A DNA stretch of 64,000 bases from Serratia fonticola (GCF_001006005.1 NZ_CP011254.1:5084001-5148000); one strand, 5' to 3'; shown: positions 26,892 to 37,609, counted from the first letter of the stretch. Notes: a model not told the origin generated them from the sequence alone. Numbers and translations are program-made.

Positions 26892-27836
26892 TTACTTCAG
26901 GCAGCTCACGTACTGGTTGGACAGCGCTGTCAGGAAGTTCCCGTAGCTGTCTTTCCCCAGTTCGATGCCGGTGCCCAGCGGGTCCAACGTTCCAGAACGC
27001 ACATTGGTACCCTTGGCAACGGCATTAATTACGGCCGGTCTGAATTGTGGCTCAGCAAAAACGCAGACTGCTTTCTGCTCAACCAACTGTGTTCGAATTT
27101 GGTGTAAACGCTGTGCGCCAGGTTGAATTTCGGGATTAACGGTAAAATGACCCAGTGGGCTCAAGCCGAAGTGTTTTTCAAAGTAGCCATAAGCGTCATG
27201 AAAAACAAAATATCCCTTACCTTGCACAGGCGTTAGCATCTTAACAAGATTTTTATCAGTTTGCGCTAGCTGATCCTCGAACTGGCGCAGGTTTGCGTCT
27301 AATTTGTCCTTCTTTTGCGGCATAAGTTCCAATAATCTGTCGTGAATCGCGATCGCGGTCACTTTTGCCACCTCTGGCGACAGCCAAACGTGCATATTAT
27401 AGTCACCGTGATGATGGTCATGTCCATCGTCACCATCCGCATGACTATGCGCTTCGGCTGCATGATCATGGTCATGATCGTCATCGCCTTTCATCAATAA
27501 CGGCTGTACCGCAGGCAGTTCACTAATCGCAAGCTGCTTATTGGCGGGCAACTGCGTCAGGGATTTGGTCAGAAAAGCCTCCATATCTGGCCCTACCCAC
27601 AGTACCAGGTCGGCGCTACGCAGCCGCTGAATGTCCGACGGGCGCAAGGCGAAGTCGTGAGGTGAAGCACCGTCCGGCAGTAATATCTCGGTAGGCGTTA
27701 CCCCATCAGCAATTGCGGAGGCGATAAATCCCAGCGGGCGTATAGAGGTCACTACGGCGGCCGTCGCATTGCCAGCCATTACCAAAGCCGCCGCCAGCAG
27801 AGTGCGTTGCAGCCATTTATTTTTCTGTACCATCAT
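26892..27836 (-). CDS. znuA: High-affinity zinc-binding periplasmic protein ZnuA
   Basis: A 314-aa solute-binding protein that delivers zinc to ZnuBC. Seen: a signal peptide ending near NATA, the His/Asp-rich loop ([18 protein letters not shown]...HDHHHGD), and conserved [14 protein letters not shown] and [21 protein letters not shown] prefer the ATG at 27836 to one eight codons upstream. The earlier one would abut the Zur box and leave no leader. Divergent from znuCB. Confidence 0.95.
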   Translation of the reverse strand: MMVQKNKWLQRTLLAAALVMAGNATAAVVTSIRPLGFIASAIADGVTPTEILLPDGASPHDFALRPSDIQRLRSADLVLWVGPDMEAFLTKSLTQLPANKQLAISELPAVQPLLMKGDDDHDHDHAAEAHSHADGDDGHDHHHGDYNMHVWLSPEVAKVTAIAIHDRLLELMPQKKDKLDANLRQFEDQLAQTDKNLVKMLTPVQGKGYFVFHDAYGYFEKHFGLSPLGHFTVNPEIQPGAQRLHQIRTQLVEQKAVCVFAEPQFRPAVINAVAKGTNVRSGTLDPLGTGIELGKDSYGNFLTALSNQYVSCLK

Positions 27837-27861
27837 CAGTAATCCCGTCGTTTTCAGCAAA

Positions 27862-27885
27862 GAAGCGTGATATTATAACATTCGG
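27862..27885. promoter_or_regulatory. Zur operator in the znuA/znuCB promoter
   Basis: The minus strand carries GTTATAATATCAC flanked by AAT and GCTTC, matching the E. coli Zur box between znuA and znuC almost base for base. One site between divergent genes can repress both when zinc is sufficient. Confidence 0.9.
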
Positions 27886-27911
27886 TTAGTTCTGCAAAAT
27901 GTAATCACGAT

Positions 27912-28670
27912 ATGTCTACACTGGCAACGCTAAAAAATATCTCTGTTTCTTTTGGTACCCGGCGGGTACTGACAAATATCTCTCTCAACCTGCAACCGGG
28001 TCGTATTCTGACGCTCCTCGGGCCTAACGGGGCTGGCAAGTCAACGCTGGTTCGTGTGGTGCTAGGCCTGATTGCCCCTACTGAAGGTACGCTGGAACGC
28101 CTGCCAGGGTTGCGCATTGGCTATGTGCCGCAAAAGCTGCATCTCGATGCCACCCTGCCCTTGACCGTCAACCGCTTTATGCGGCTCAAGCCTGGGGTGA
28201 AAAAGGCAGACATCCTGCCCGCGCTCAAACGCGTACATGCTGCGCACCTGTTGGATCAGCCCATGCAAAAGCTGTCCGGCGGCGAAAACCAACGGGTGTT
28301 ACTGGCGCGAGCGCTGTTGAATCAACCGCAGTTGCTGGTACTGGATGAGCCCACGCAAGGGGTAGACGTTAATGGCCAGTTGGCGTTATACGACTTGATC
28401 GACCAATTACGCAAAGAGCTGGGCTGCGCGGTACTGATGGTTTCCCATGACCTGCATCTGGTGATGGCCAAAACCGACGACGTCCTGTGCCTGAATCAAC
28501 ATATCTGCTGTTCCGGCACGCCAGAAGTGGTGTCAATGCACCCGGAGTTTATCGCCATGTTCGGTAACCGGGGCGCTGAGCAGTTGGCGATCTATCGCCA
28601 TCACCATAATCACCGTCACGACCTGCAAGGCAGAATTGTGCTGAAAAAAACCGGGGGCCGTGAGGCATGA
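27912..28670 (+). CDS. znuC: Zinc ABC transporter ATP-binding protein ZnuC
   Basis: A 252-aa ATPase that powers zinc import. Seen: Walker [10 protein letters not shown] at 37-45, signature LSGGE at 121-125, Walker B LVLDEPT at 142-148, the H-loop in MVSHDLHLV, and a His-rich tail (HHHNHRH) typical of ZnuC. The last four bases overlap the znuB start (ATGA). Confidence 0.96.
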   Translation: MSTLATLKNISVSFGTRRVLTNISLNLQPGRILTLLGPNGAGKSTLVRVVLGLIAPTEGTLERLPGLRIGYVPQKLHLDATLPLTVNRFMRLKPGVKKADILPALKRVHAAHLLDQPMQKLSGGENQRVLLARALLNQPQLLVLDEPTQGVDVNGQLALYDLIDQLRKELGCAVLMVSHDLHLVMAKTDDVLCLNQHICCSGTPEVVSMHPEFIAMFGNRGAEQLAIYRHHHNHRHDLQGRIVLKKTGGREA

Positions 28671-29452
28671 TTGAACTGTTATTGCCCGGCTGGCTGGCCG
28701 GTGTGCTGTTGGCTGCGGCGGCGGGCCCGCTGGGTTCATTTGTGGTCTGGCGCCGGATGTCTTACTTTGGCGATACGCTGGCACATGCTTCGTTGCTTGG
28801 CGTGGCCTTCGGCTTATTGCTGGACGTGAATCCGTTTTATGCAGTGATTGCCGTTACGCTGCTGTTGGCCTTGGTGCTGGTTTGGCTGGAGCGCCGTCCA
28901 CAGTTGTCGATCGATACGCTGCTCGGCATTATGGCGCATAGTGCGCTATCACTGGGTCTGGTGGTGGTCGCACTGATGTCCAACGTGCGCGTAGATCTGA
29001 TGGCTTATCTGTTTGGGGATTTGCTGTCGGTGACGATCAGCGATATCTGGATGATCGGTGCTGGCGTGGTGATTGTGCTGTTGGTGCTCTGGTGGCAATG
29101 GCGCGATCTGCTGTCGATGACCATCAGCCCGGAGATGGCGCATGTCGATGGCGTTAACCTGCCCCGCGCACGTACCATTTTGATGCTGGTGACCGCCTTG
29201 ACCATCGGGCTGTCCATGAAGTTTGTTGGCGCGCTGATTATTACGTCGCTACTGATTATCCCGGCGGCAACCGCACGGCGTTTTGCCCGCACTCCTGAAC
29301 AAATGGCCGGTTATGCGGTATTGATAGGGATAATTGCGGTCACCGGCGGGCTAACCTTCTCAGCGTTCTACGATACGCCAGCTGGGCCTTCGGTAGTGTT
29401 AAGCGCTGCGGTGCTGTTTGTACTGAGCCTGTCGAAAAAGCAGCAGGCTTGA
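28667..29452 (+). CDS. znuB: Zinc ABC transporter permease ZnuB
   Basis: A 261-aa membrane permease of the ABC-3 family with about eight hydrophobic segments, forming the zinc channel with ZnuC. Seen: [43 protein letters not shown], and a short cytoplasmic tail SLSKKQQA. Coupled to znuC through ATGA. Confidence 0.96.
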   Translation: MIELLLPGWLAGVLLAAAAGPLGSFVVWRRMSYFGDTLAHASLLGVAFGLLLDVNPFYAVIAVTLLLALVLVWLERRPQLSIDTLLGIMAHSALSLGLVVVALMSNVRVDLMAYLFGDLLSVTISDIWMIGAGVVIVLLVLWWQWRDLLSMTISPEMAHVDGVNLPRARTILMLVTALTIGLSMKFVGALIITSLLIIPAATARRFARTPEQMAGYAVLIGIIAVTGGLTFSAFYDTPAGPSVVLSAAVLFVLSLSKKQQA

Positions 29453-29457
29453 TCTCA

Positions 29458-29483
29458 TTACGCCAGGGTCTCCCCTGGCGTAA
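29458..29483. terminator. Hairpin between convergent znuB and ruvB
   Basis: A perfect 11-bp stem TTACGCCAGGG/CCCTGGCGTAA with a 4-nt loop lies five nt past the znuB stop. There is no strong U-run, so termination may be partial in both directions. Confidence 0.65.
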
Positions 29484-29494
29484 CTCCTGGATTG

Positions 29495-30502
29495 CTACTT
29501 CTCTTCCCGCTCGATACCAAAGTGCTTATAGGCATGATTGGTCGCCATTCGCCCACGCGGAGTTCGCTGAATAAACCCTTGTTGGATCAGGAAGGGTTCG
29601 ATCACGTCTTCTATCGTTTCACGCTCTTCACCGATCGCCGCCGCCAGGTTATCCAACCCCACCGGGCCACCGGTAAATTTGTCGATGATCGCCAGCAACA
29701 GCTTGCGGTCCATATAGTCGAAACCTTCCGCATCGACGTTCAGCATATCCAACGCCTGCATGGCCACTTCGCCATTGATCACCCCGTTGGCACGTACTTC
29801 GGCAAAGTCGCGCACGCGGCGCAGCAGGCGGTTGGCAATACGTGGCGTACCGCGGGCGCGACGTGCCACTTCATGCGCCCCATCGGTAGACAGATCAAGA
29901 CCCAGGCAGTTGGCACTGCGGGAAACGATATGTTCCAGATCGGCCACCTGATAGAACTCCAGACGCTGCACAATACCGAAACGATCGCGTAACGGGGAGG
30001 TCAAGGAGCCAGCACGGGTGGTTGCCCCAACCAGAGTGAACGGTGGCAAGTCGAGCTTGATCGAACGTGCCGCCGGACCTTCACCGATCATGATATCCAG
30101 CTGATAGTCTTCCATCGCTGGATACAGGATCTCTTCCACCACCGGTGAAAGACGGTGGATTTCGTCGATAAACAGGACGTCATGGGGCTCCAGGTTGGTC
30201 AGCATTGCCGCCAAATCCCCAGCCTTTTCCAGCACAGGACCAGAAGTGGTACGTAGGTTAACGCCCATCTCATTGGCCACGATGTTGGCCAAGGTGGTTT
30301 TACCCAGCCCAGGCGGCCCGAAAATCAACAGATGGTCCAGTGCATCGCCGCGCTGTTTGGCAGCCTGAATAAAGATTTCCATCTGCTCACGCACGTGCGG
30401 CTGGCCAACATACTCCGTCAGCAGCTTGGGGCGGATCGCACGATCCAGCACCTCTTCTTCATTGAACGGCTCGGCAGAGATCAGGCGGTCGGCTTCAATC
30501 AT
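29495..30502 (-). CDS. ruvB: Holliday junction branch migration ATPase RuvB
   Basis: A 335-aa AAA+ motor that, with RuvA, drives branch migration of Holliday junctions. Seen: N-terminal LLTEYVGQ, Walker A GPPGLGKT at 62-69, [10 protein letters not shown], and the winged-helix end [16 protein letters not shown]. It follows ruvA by 18 nt. Confidence 0.97.
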   Translation of the reverse strand: MIEADRLISAEPFNEEEVLDRAIRPKLLTEYVGQPHVREQMEIFIQAAKQRGDALDHLLIFGPPGLGKTTLANIVANEMGVNLRTTSGPVLEKAGDLAAMLTNLEPHDVLFIDEIHRLSPVVEEILYPAMEDYQLDIMIGEGPAARSIKLDLPPFTLVGATTRAGSLTSPLRDRFGIVQRLEFYQVADLEHIVSRSANCLGLDLSTDGAHEVARRARGTPRIANRLLRRVRDFAEVRANGVINGEVAMQALDMLNVDAEGFDYMDRKLLLAIIDKFTGGPVGLDNLAAAIGEERETIEDVIEPFLIQQGFIQRTPRGRMATNHAYKHFGIEREEK

Positions 30503-30520
30503 GGTCTACCCCTTTCCGGT

Positions 30521-31135
30521 CTACAGTGCGGCACGTAATGCTTCGCGGATTAATGCCTCGCAATCCGCACCCGGCTTGGCAACCTTGCTGACCATCCGGC
30601 TGGCTTCCTGCGGCTTATAGCCCAAGGCCACCAGCGCAGAGGCCGCTTCGGCTTCAATATCCATCTCCGCCGCTTTGGCCGCACTGGCCGGCAGAGGGAT
30701 TTCGCTGCTGTTGTTGAACAGATCGCCGTTCAGGCCTTTGAAGCGGTCTTTCATTTCGACGACCAGACGCTCGGCGGTTTTCTTGCCCACGCCTGGTAAT
30801 TTGATCAACGTAGTAATCTCTTCACGTTCTACCGCGCTGACAAACTGCTGGGCAGACATGCCTGAAAGGATCGCCAACGCCAGTTTTGGCCCTACGCCGT
30901 TCACTTTAATCAGCTCACGGAACAGCGCTCGCTCTTGCTTATCATTGAACCCATACAGCAGCTGTGCATCTTCACGCACCACGAATTGGGTAAACACGAT
31001 AGCCTCTTGCCCCAGCTCCGGCAGCTCGTAAAAGCAGGTCATCGGCATATGCACTTCATACCCGACGCCATTGGTTTCAAGTAACACCAGCGGTGGCTGC
31101 TTTTCCAGAATAATTCCTCTGAGACGACCTATCAT
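30521..31135 (-). CDS. ruvA: Holliday junction DNA-binding protein RuvA
   Basis: A 204-aa protein that binds four-way junctions as a tetramer and loads RuvB. Seen: the OB-fold start [28 protein letters not shown], two HhH segments ([19 protein letters not shown] and [21 protein letters not shown]), and the C-terminal RuvB-binding domain ([16 protein letters not shown]). It forms an operon with ruvB, preceded by a LexA-box palindrome. Confidence 0.97.
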   Translation of the reverse strand: MIGRLRGIILEKQPPLVLLETNGVGYEVHMPMTCFYELPELGQEAIVFTQFVVREDAQLLYGFNDKQERALFRELIKVNGVGPKLALAILSGMSAQQFVSAVEREEITTLIKLPGVGKKTAERLVVEMKDRFKGLNGDLFNNSSEIPLPASAAKAAEMDIEAEAASALVALGYKPQEASRMVSKVAKPGADCEALIREALRAAL

Positions 31136-31201
31136 TACCCCTCCTGAATGGATCCCTGTACGCGGCGCACTGCCACGCAGTATTGATACAGCTTATACCA
31201 T

Positions 31202-31227
31202 AAAAAAGGCTGGATGAATATCCAGCC
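31202..31227 (-). terminator. Terminator after ruvC, coincident with a LexA box
   Basis: Stem GGCTGGA (31208-31214) and TCCAGCC (31221-31227) with a 6-nt loop is followed on the minus strand by TTTTTT. The same bases contain the LexA-type palindrome CTGGATGAATATCCAG. Confidence 0.75.
31210..31225. promoter_or_regulatory. LexA (SOS) box upstream of ruvAB
   Basis: CTGGATGAATATCCAG fits the E. coli ruvA operator (CTGG-N8-CCAG) as I remember it. It lies about 75 nt upstream of ruvA, where the promoter should be, followed by a T-run and an AT-rich -10-like segment. ruvAB is SOS-induced in E. coli while ruvC is not. Confidence 0.7.
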
Positions 31228-31294
31228 TCCCATTGATAACAAAATGGCCATGCCTCGGTGGGCGCAGCATGCAGCGCCCCTACGTTACAGATCC

Positions 31295-31816
31295 CTAACG
31301 CAAACGCCCGCGCGCCAAATTCAACCGCCCTTCACTCATACGCAGCACGTTCTGGCTGAGATGGCAGTGAGTAATGGCGATAGCCAACGCATCCGCGGCA
31401 TCCGCCTGTGGATTGGCAGACAGCTTCAGCAGTGAGCGAACCATATGCTGCACCTGAGACTTTTCCGCCGCACCGGTACCGACCACCGTCTGTTTCACCT
31501 GACGCGCCGCGTACTCAAACACTTCCAGGTTTTGATTGACGGCGGCAACGATCGCCACCCCCCGCGCCTGCCCCAGCTTCAGCGCCGAGTCCGGGTTCTT
31601 GGCCATAAACACCTGTTCGATGGCGAAGAAGTCCGGTTGAAACTGGGTGATGATTTCGCTCACGCCGGCATAAATCAGCTTCAGGCGCGTTGGCATATCA
31701 TCCACCACGGTACGAATACAACCGCTGGCAACATAGGTCAGTTGGCGGCCCTGCTGGCGGATCAGGCCATAGCCGGTGACGCGCGAGCCGGGATCGATAC
31801 CCAGTATGATCGCCAT
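31295..31816 (-). CDS. ruvC: Crossover junction endodeoxyribonuclease RuvC
   Basis: A 173-aa dimeric resolvase that nicks Holliday junctions. Seen: the first catalytic Asp in [14 protein letters not shown], the Glu in [11 protein letters not shown], and the acidic pair in [14 protein letters not shown] start at MAIILGID as in E. coli; a GTG four codons earlier is also open. It lies 67 nt after yebC on the same strand. Confidence 0.96.
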   Translation of the reverse strand: MAIILGIDPGSRVTGYGLIRQQGRQLTYVASGCIRTVVDDMPTRLKLIYAGVSEIITQFQPDFFAIEQVFMAKNPDSALKLGQARGVAIVAAVNQNLEVFEYAARQVKQTVVGTGAAEKSQVQHMVRSLLKLSANPQADAADALAIAITHCHLSQNVLRMSEGRLNLARGRLR

Positions 31817-31883
31817 TGCTACCACCACCCTGCATTGATTGTTGCCTGGCGTTGCCGGTTGGCAACGCCATCGTTCAGCCGCA

Positions 31884-32627
31884 TTACAGCGTTACAGCGA
31901 TCTCGTCGGAGATCTCACCGTTATGGTAAACCTCCTGCACGTCGTCACAGTCTTCCAGCATGTCGATCAAGCGCAGTAACTTAGGCGCAGTTTCCGCATC
32001 CATATCCGCTTTGGTGGACGGGATCATGGAAACCTCGGCCGAGTCTGCCTCAAAGCCTGCGGCGGTCAACGCGTCTTTCACTTCACCCAGATTTTCCCAG
32101 GCGGTGAAGACGTCAATAGCACCGTCGTCATAGGTCTGGATGTCTTCGGCACCCGCTTCCAGCGCGGCTTCCATCACCGTGTCTTCATCCAGGCCCGGTG
32201 CATAGGTGATCACGCCTTTTTTGGTGAACAGATAGGCCACGGAACCGTCGGTACCCAGGTTGCCACCACACTTGGTGAAGGCATGGCGCACTTCTGCCAC
32301 GGTACGGTTACGGTTGTCACTCAGGCACTCGATCATTACCGCAGTGCCGCCAGGGCCGTAACCTTCATAGATGATGGTTTCCATATTGGTATCATCATCG
32401 CCGCCTACACCACGGGCGATAGCACGGTTCAGGGTATCGCGCGTCATGTTGTTGGACAGCGCTTTATCGATAGCCGCACGCAGACGCGGGTTCGAACCCG
32501 GATCGCCGCCGCCCAATTTGGCGGCAGTCACCAACTCACGGATAATTTTAGTGAAAATCTTACCGCGTTTAGAATCTTGTGCAGCTTTGCGGTGTTTGGT
32601 GTTGGCCCATTTACTATGACCTGCCAT
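31884..32627 (-). CDS. yebC: YebC/PmpR-family regulatory protein
   Basis: A 247-aa member of the widely conserved YebC/TACO1 family. Members have been described as transcriptional regulators or as translation factors that relieve stalling at proline-rich stretches. Seen: [27 protein letters not shown] at the N-terminus and [22 protein letters not shown]. The start MAGHSKW has GGAG nine nt upstream. Confidence 0.95.
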   Translation of the reverse strand: MAGHSKWANTKHRKAAQDSKRGKIFTKIIRELVTAAKLGGGDPGSNPRLRAAIDKALSNNMTRDTLNRAIARGVGGDDDTNMETIIYEGYGPGGTAVMIECLSDNRNRTVAEVRHAFTKCGGNLGTDGSVAYLFTKKGVITYAPGLDEDTVMEAALEAGAEDIQTYDDGAIDVFTAWENLGEVKDALTAAGFEADSAEVSMIPSTKADMDAETAPKLLRLIDMLEDCDDVQEVYHNGEISDEIAVTL

Positions 32628-32648
32628 AAAAAATATCTCCAAAAAGAA

Positions 32649-33098
32649 CTACTGGACAGAATGGATCACAAACTCTTCAATCGCCTGCTGATTACTCCAG
32701 GACTTGGTCAGTTTGACCGCCTCGGACGCCTCAAGCCATTGGTAAGCATGATGTTCGGTCAAGACCGGATCGCGCTCATCAGGTAACGCCAGACAGAACC
32801 AGTGCTCTTTATTACGCGTGGTTCCCGGCGCATAGCGGTGTCGCAAATGGACAAAGAGTTCAAATTCCACACAGCGCTGACAATCGAGCAACGGCAGACC
32901 CTCTGCTGCGATATCGATGCCAATCTCTTCCATGACTTCGCGCTGTGCGGCATGCGGCGGCGATTCAGCGTCTTCAAGGCTGCCGGTGACCGACTGCCAG
33001 AACTCCGTATCGTCACGCCGCTGTAACATCAGCACCCGGCCACTGGATTTTGCATAAATCACCACCAGAATAGACTCGGGCCGCTTGTAATTCATCAC
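32649..33098 (-). CDS. nudB: Dihydroneopterin triphosphate diphosphatase NudB
   Basis: A 149-aa Nudix hydrolase that removes pyrophosphate from dihydroneopterin triphosphate in folate synthesis. The Nudix box is complete at residues 39-61 (G-x5-E-x7-REVMEEIGI). It also has the NudB-specific end [15 protein letters not shown]. Its ATG overlaps the aspS stop by four bases, indicating coupled translation. Order aspS-nudB-yebC-ruvC as in E. coli. Confidence 0.95.
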   Translation of the reverse strand: MMNYKRPESILVVIYAKSSGRVLMLQRRDDTEFWQSVTGSLEDAESPPHAAQREVMEEIGIDIAAEGLPLLDCQRCVEFELFVHLRHRYAPGTTRNKEHWFCLALPDERDPVLTEHHAYQWLEASEAVKLTKSWSNQQAIEEFVIHSVQ

Positions 33099-34879
33099 TC
33101 GCTCTCTTGTTCGGCTGAGGCTTTCTTCACTACGCTGATCGCCAGTTCCTGCAACGAAGCCGGGTTGGCGAAGCTTGGTGCATCGGTCATCAGACAGGCT
33201 GCCGCGGTGGTTTTCGGGAAGGCGATAACGTCACGGATGTTCTCGGTACCGGTTACCAGCATTACCAGACGATCCAGACCGAAGGCCAAACCGGCGTGCG
33301 GAGGAGTGCCGTACTTCAGCGCATCCAGCAGGAAGCCAAACTTCTCGCGTTGTTCTTGCTCATTGATGCCAAGAATACCGAAAACGGTTTGCTGCATTTC
33401 ACTGCGGTGAATACGCACGGAACCGCCACCCACTTCATAGCCGTTCAGCACCATATCGTAGGCATTGGCGATGGCCGAGGTAGGATCCTTTTGCAGCTCT
33501 TCCGGGCTCATATCGCGCGGAGCGGTAAACGGATGGTGCATCGCCGCCAGGCCACCTTCGCCATCTTCTTCGAACATTGGGAAATCGACCACCCACAGCG
33601 GTGCCCAGCTGTCGAGTTTGGTCAGGCCCAGATCGCGGCCGATTTTCAAGCGCAGCGCGCCCATGGCGTCGGTAACGATTTTAAAGCTGTCGGCACCGAA
33701 GAACAAAATGTCACCGGTTTGCGCATTGGTGCGCGCCAGGATCGCTTCCAGCACTTCGGCACTGAGGAATTTGGCAATCGGGCTTTGCACGCCTTCCATA
33801 CCTGCAGCACGATCGTTAACCTTCAACCATGCCAAACCTTTGGCACCGTAGATATTAACGAAAGCGCCGTATTCATCGATCTGTTTACGGGTCAGCTGTG
33901 CACCACCCGGAACACAAATCGCGGCCACGCGGCCTTTGGCATCGTTCGCCGGGCCAGAGAACACTTTAAACTCAACGTCTTTAACCAGGTCGGCAACGTC
34001 CACCAGTTCCAGCGGGTTACGCAGGTCTGGCTTATCGGAACCGTAACGGCGCATCGCTTCGGCAAAGGTCATGATCGGGAATTTACCCAGATCGACGCCC
34101 TTCACGTCCAGCCACAGTTCATGCACCAGTTGCTCCATCACTTCACGCACTTGCTCGGCGCTCATGAAAGAGGTTTCCACGTCTATCTGGGTGAATTCCG
34201 GCTGACGATCCGCGCGCAGGTCTTCGTCACGGAAGCACTTGACGATCTGGTAGTAACGGTCGAAGCCAGACATCATCAGCAGCTGTTTGAACAACTGTGG
34301 GGACTGCGGCAATGCGTAGAACTTACCTTTATGTACGCGGCTTGGTACCAGATAGTCACGGGCACCTTCCGGCGTAGCTTTGGTCAGCATTGGGGTTTCG
34401 ATATCCAGGAAACCGTGGCTGTCCATAAAGCGGCGCACAAAGCTGGTGATCTTGGCACGGGTTTTCAGGCGGTCGGCCATTTCCGGGCGACGCAAATCCA
34501 GGTAGCGATATTTCAGACGCGCTTCTTCGCTGTTGGTCTGGTTAGAGTCCAACGGCAGCGGTTCGGAGCGGTTGATGATCTCAAGCTGATGAGCAAACAC
34601 CTCAACTTCGCCAGTCGCCATATCCTTGTTGGTCTGGCTTTCCGGGCGCGCACGCACGGTACCGACGATCTGGATGCAGAACTCGTTACGCAGTTCGAAG
34701 GCTTTGTCGAAGGCCGCTTTCTGATCCGGATCGAAGAACACCTGCACGATGCCTTCGCGGTCACGCATATCAATAAAGATCAGGCCACCCAGATCGCGGC
34801 GGCGGTTGACCCAACCACACAAAGTGACTTCCTGGCCGACGTGGGCCAGATTCAACTGCCCGCAATATTCAGTACGCAT
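33095..34879 (-). CDS. aspS: Aspartyl-tRNA synthetase
   Basis: A 594-aa class II aminoacyl-tRNA synthetase. Seen: the N-terminal anticodon-binding OB fold ([43 protein letters not shown]), motif 2 ([18 protein letters not shown]), the bacterial insertion ([12 protein letters not shown]) and motif 3 ([13 protein letters not shown]). Essential, cytoplasmic. Confidence 0.97.
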   Translation of the reverse strand: MRTEYCGQLNLAHVGQEVTLCGWVNRRRDLGGLIFIDMRDREGIVQVFFDPDQKAAFDKAFELRNEFCIQIVGTVRARPESQTNKDMATGEVEVFAHQLEIINRSEPLPLDSNQTNSEEARLKYRYLDLRRPEMADRLKTRAKITSFVRRFMDSHGFLDIETPMLTKATPEGARDYLVPSRVHKGKFYALPQSPQLFKQLLMMSGFDRYYQIVKCFRDEDLRADRQPEFTQIDVETSFMSAEQVREVMEQLVHELWLDVKGVDLGKFPIMTFAEAMRRYGSDKPDLRNPLELVDVADLVKDVEFKVFSGPANDAKGRVAAICVPGGAQLTRKQIDEYGAFVNIYGAKGLAWLKVNDRAAGMEGVQSPIAKFLSAEVLEAILARTNAQTGDILFFGADSFKIVTDAMGALRLKIGRDLGLTKLDSWAPLWVVDFPMFEEDGEGGLAAMHHPFTAPRDMSPEELQKDPTSAIANAYDMVLNGYEVGGGSVRIHRSEMQQTVFGILGINEQEQREKFGFLLDALKYGTPPHAGLAFGLDRLVMLVTGTENIRDVIAFPKTTAAACLMTDAPSFANPASLQELAISVVKKASAEQESE

Positions 34880-34961
34880 ACGCTATCCTTTTGACTTAAG
34901 CCGATTCGGCCGGAGGTTGGCAGCAGTTGCTGTTTCCGCACGGCTATTATCTGACGAATTG

Positions 34962-35153
34962 TTATTTATCACCCGGTTTGAAGTCTGTTGCATACCAGCC
35001 GGTGCCCTTTAACTGGAAACCGCTGGCAGAGATCAACTTGGTCAATGCGGGCTGCCCACACGCCGGACATTGAGTCAACGGCGCGTCGGAAAATTTTTGT
35101 AGTTTCTCTAATCGATGTTGGCATGAGCCACATGCATATTCATAAATCGGCAT
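34962..35153 (-). CDS. FmdB-family zinc-ribbon protein
   Basis: A 63-aa protein with an N-terminal zinc ribbon formed by CGSC (Cys8, Cys11) and CPAC (Cys29, Cys32), beginning MPIYEYACGSC as FmdB-type regulators do. The tail FQLKGTGWYATDFK is also typical. Function is not established in enterics. I start at MPIYEY; a 13-codon extension is open but lacks family similarity. It lies upstream of aspS on the same strand. Confidence 0.85.
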   Translation of the reverse strand: MPIYEYACGSCQHRLEKLQKFSDAPLTQCPACGQPALTKLISASGFQLKGTGWYATDFKPGDK

Positions 35154-35326
35154 AGATCGCTGGATTAAAGATTGGTGAAAAAAGGCGGTCATTATAAAGG
35201 AAATTCATGCGCCAGATAAGAGCGAACACGGCATTGTTGCAATGCTAAATGGTGCCAAGCGCCAAGAAACAACACATCGGTTAACAAATTTCCCATTAAC
35301 CAGCAGCAGTTTTATCACGTAGCCTG

Positions 35327-35345
35327 TATACCCGTCGTCTTTCAA
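35327..35345. repeat. End fragment of the 127-bp palindromic repeat
   Basis: TATACCCGTCGTCTTTCAA is identical to the left end of the element at 25270. No other arm is visible, so this is a solo remnant. It lies just upstream of yecD. Confidence 0.7.
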
Positions 35346-35391
35346 ATGCTAGTGACGCAACCTAATCCACTTTAACCCAGAGACGCTCCCA

Positions 35392-35964
35392 ATGCTGAAA
35401 CTTGATGCCCAAACTACCGCCCTGGTCCTGATCGATCTGCAACACGGCATTTTACCTTACGCCGCTGGCCCGCATAGTGCTAGCCAAGTCGTCACCCATG
35501 CAGCCCATCTGGCAGGGCGCTTTCGCGCGCTGAATGCCCCCGTGTTTCTGGTTCGCGTCGGTTGGTCTGATTCCTTTGCCGAAGCGCTCAAGCAGCCGGT
35601 AGATAAACCTTCACCGTCTCCGGTCGGCGGGCTGCCAGAGTCCTGGTGGGAATTCCCCGAAGAACTGGCGGTACAAGACAGCGATGTGTTGATCACCAAA
35701 CGTCAATGGGGCGCATTCTATGGCACCGATCTGGACCTGCAACTGCGCCGTCGGGGTATCAAATCGGTGGTATTGGGCGGTATCGCCACCAATATAGGCG
35801 TGGAGTCTACCGCTCGTGCGGCCTGGGAACATGGCTACGAGTTGGTGATCGCCGAAGACATGTGCAGCACTTACAGCGCCGAGGCGCACCAATTCGCCTT
35901 CGACAATATCTTCCCGCGTATTGCCCGTGTGCGCAGCACCAGTGAGATCCTTGCTGCGCTGTAA
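35392..35964 (+). CDS. yecD: Isochorismatase-family protein YecD
   Basis: A 190-aa member of the isochorismatase-like hydrolase fold, close to E. coli YecD. Seen: [14 protein letters not shown] with the family Asp, [20 protein letters not shown], and [21 protein letters not shown]. The catalytic cysteine expected in the last motif is replaced by glycine (TNIGV), as I recall for E. coli YecD too. It may therefore not be a hydrolase of the usual kind. Substrate unknown. Confidence 0.9.
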   Translation: MLKLDAQTTALVLIDLQHGILPYAAGPHSASQVVTHAAHLAGRFRALNAPVFLVRVGWSDSFAEALKQPVDKPSPSPVGGLPESWWEFPEELAVQDSDVLITKRQWGAFYGTDLDLQLRRRGIKSVVLGGIATNIGVESTARAAWEHGYELVIAEDMCSTYSAEAHQFAFDNIFPRIARVRSTSEILAAL

Positions 35965-36210
35965 AATCTCATCTAGCTGTTGATAAAGAGTAACAGGTGG
36001 AAGTCATGCAGAACGCCGACACGCCGTAAATCCGTCCATGGAGGCTCGTATCGCGCATCCCTACGCTCAACGGTCGGCTAACCTGCATTGACCTCCCCCC
36101 GCCTCAAGCTCAGGTGTTGCGGCGGTAAACGCAGTTTTAGGCACTTGAAAGCAAGGCAGTATGACGCTACCGTTGTTGCCAAAATGTAAAACAGGGAAGA
36201 TGAGCGTTTG

Positions 36211-37026
36211 ATGTATATCGGACTACCGCAATGGCAACATCCGGCCTGGAACCGCATCGGCCTGCGCGATCTGGCGGACTACAGCCGCTATTTCAACTGT
36301 GTGGAAGGTAACACCACCTTCTACGCTTTGCCGAAGGCGGAAATTGTGCATCGCTGGCGCGACATGACCGGAGATGATTTCCGTTTTTGCTTTAAATTCC
36401 CCTCAGCGATCAGCCATAAAGCAGCACTGCGCGGCTGTGAAGTCGATATCAAGGCGTTTTATGACTGCCTGCGCCCCCTTGAAGGGCGTATCGGGCAGCT
36501 GTGGTTGCAGTTGCCCGCCGCCTTTGCACCCGAGCATCTGGGCATTCTGTGGGCATTTCTTGATGCGTTACCACCGGAGTTCACCTACGGAGTCGAGGTC
36601 CGTCATCTGGAATTTTTCGCCAAGGGTGAGGCAGAACGTCAACTGAATCAGGGTTTGCACCAACGCGGCATTAACCGGACCATCCTCGATAGCCGCCCGC
36701 TGCACCATGCCAAACCGCACAGCCCAGCGATCCGCGATGCACAACAGAAAAAGCCCAAACTGCCGGTGCATGCAGTGGTAACGGCTAACAACCCGCTGAT
36801 CCGCTTTATCGGCGGTGACGTGCTGGCGGACAATCAGCGCTGGTTTGAGTCATGGCAACAGAGGTTGCCTGACTGGTCGCAGCAACATCAGCCTTATCTG
36901 TTTATTCACACGCCAGATAACAGCGATTCACCGCAGCAGGCACAGAAAATCTGGCAAGGGCTACACGGCATAATTCCGAATTTAGCGATGCCTCCAGACT
37001 GGCCAGAGCAAGAAACCTTGTTTTAA
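36211..37026 (+). CDS. yecE: DUF72 family protein YecE
   Basis: A 271-aa protein of the DUF72/YecE family, a TIM-barrel-like fold of unknown function. Seen: YIGLPQWQHPAW, FNCVEGNTTFYALP, FRFCFKFPSAISH and YGVEVRHLEFF, all matching E. coli YecE. A TTG codon directly before the ATG is an alternative start. It follows yecD after 246 nt in which I see no gene. Confidence 0.9.
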   Translation: MYIGLPQWQHPAWNRIGLRDLADYSRYFNCVEGNTTFYALPKAEIVHRWRDMTGDDFRFCFKFPSAISHKAALRGCEVDIKAFYDCLRPLEGRIGQLWLQLPAAFAPEHLGILWAFLDALPPEFTYGVEVRHLEFFAKGEAERQLNQGLHQRGINRTILDSRPLHHAKPHSPAIRDAQQKKPKLPVHAVVTANNPLIRFIGGDVLADNQRWFESWQQRLPDWSQQHQPYLFIHTPDNSDSPQQAQKIWQGLHGIIPNLAMPPDWPEQETLF

Positions 37027-37038
37027 CCTATTAATCTG

Positions 37039-37125
37039 ATGGGTCCTATCGGATATTTCCTCGCGACAGTCGCGATGATGGCAGTTATGATGCTCGTTGC
37101 CAGATTTGGTTACGAATGGAGTTAA
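37039..37125 (+). CDS. Candidate 28-aa single-helix membrane peptide
   Basis: A short frame between yecE and yecN encodes a peptide with a central hydrophobic helix (YFLATVAMMAVMMLVARFGY) ending EWS-stop. Its stop lies two nt before the yecN ATG, inside its ribosome site, so it could be coupled to yecN. It has no clear Shine-Dalgarno of its own. It could be chance; conservation of the peptide in relatives would decide. Confidence 0.35.
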   Translation: MGPIGYFLATVAMMAVMMLVARFGYEWS

Positions 37126-37127
37126 AA

Positions 37128-37523
37128 ATGGTAAGCGCGCTCTATGTGGTGCTTGGCGCATTGTTGTTGATCAAACTCTCTTATGACGTGGTCAGGTTGA
37201 GGATGCAGTACCGGGTCGCCTACGGTGACGGCGGGTTCTACGAGCTGCAAACCGCGATCCGCGTACATGGTAACGCCGTGGAATACATCCCGATCGCCGC
37301 CATCCTGTTGGTGATCATGGAGATGAACGGTGCCGAAGTCTGGATGGTGCATCTGTGTGGTTTGCTGCTGATGGCAGGCCGGCTGGTTCACTACTACGGT
37401 TTACGTAACCGTGAAGTCCGCTGGCGCCGTTCGGGTATGGCGGCTACCTATCTTTCTTTGATACTGATGGTGATAGCTAATATCGTTTATCTGCCGTGGG
37501 ACATTATCTTCAGTTTGCACTGA
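37128..37523 (+). CDS. yecN: MAPEG-family membrane protein YecN
   Basis: A 131-aa inner-membrane protein of the MAPEG superfamily (relatives of microsomal glutathione transferases) with four predicted helices. Seen: VRLRMQYRVAYGDGGF, AIRVHGNAVEYIPIAAILL and MAGRLVHYYGL, matching E. coli YecN. The ATG at 37128 has GGAG six nt upstream; a 4-codon extension is open. Enzymatic role unproven. Confidence 0.9.
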   Translation: MVSALYVVLGALLLIKLSYDVVRLRMQYRVAYGDGGFYELQTAIRVHGNAVEYIPIAAILLVIMEMNGAEVWMVHLCGLLLMAGRLVHYYGLRNREVRWRRSGMAATYLSLILMVIANIVYLPWDIIFSLH

Positions 37524-37609
37524 TATCCCCTCTGTTCAGGCGGCCACGCCGCCTGCTTCTGCCTGCGTCGCTTTTCTGTTAGTATACGCCCCTTCGAATT
37601 CTGACCTGA

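Noticed and set aside
33296..34894. Long plus-strand frame (532 codons) opposite aspS
   Set aside because: It lies wholly antisense to a certain aspS gene and is rich in His/Gln/Phe as expected of a shadow frame in a GC-biased gene.
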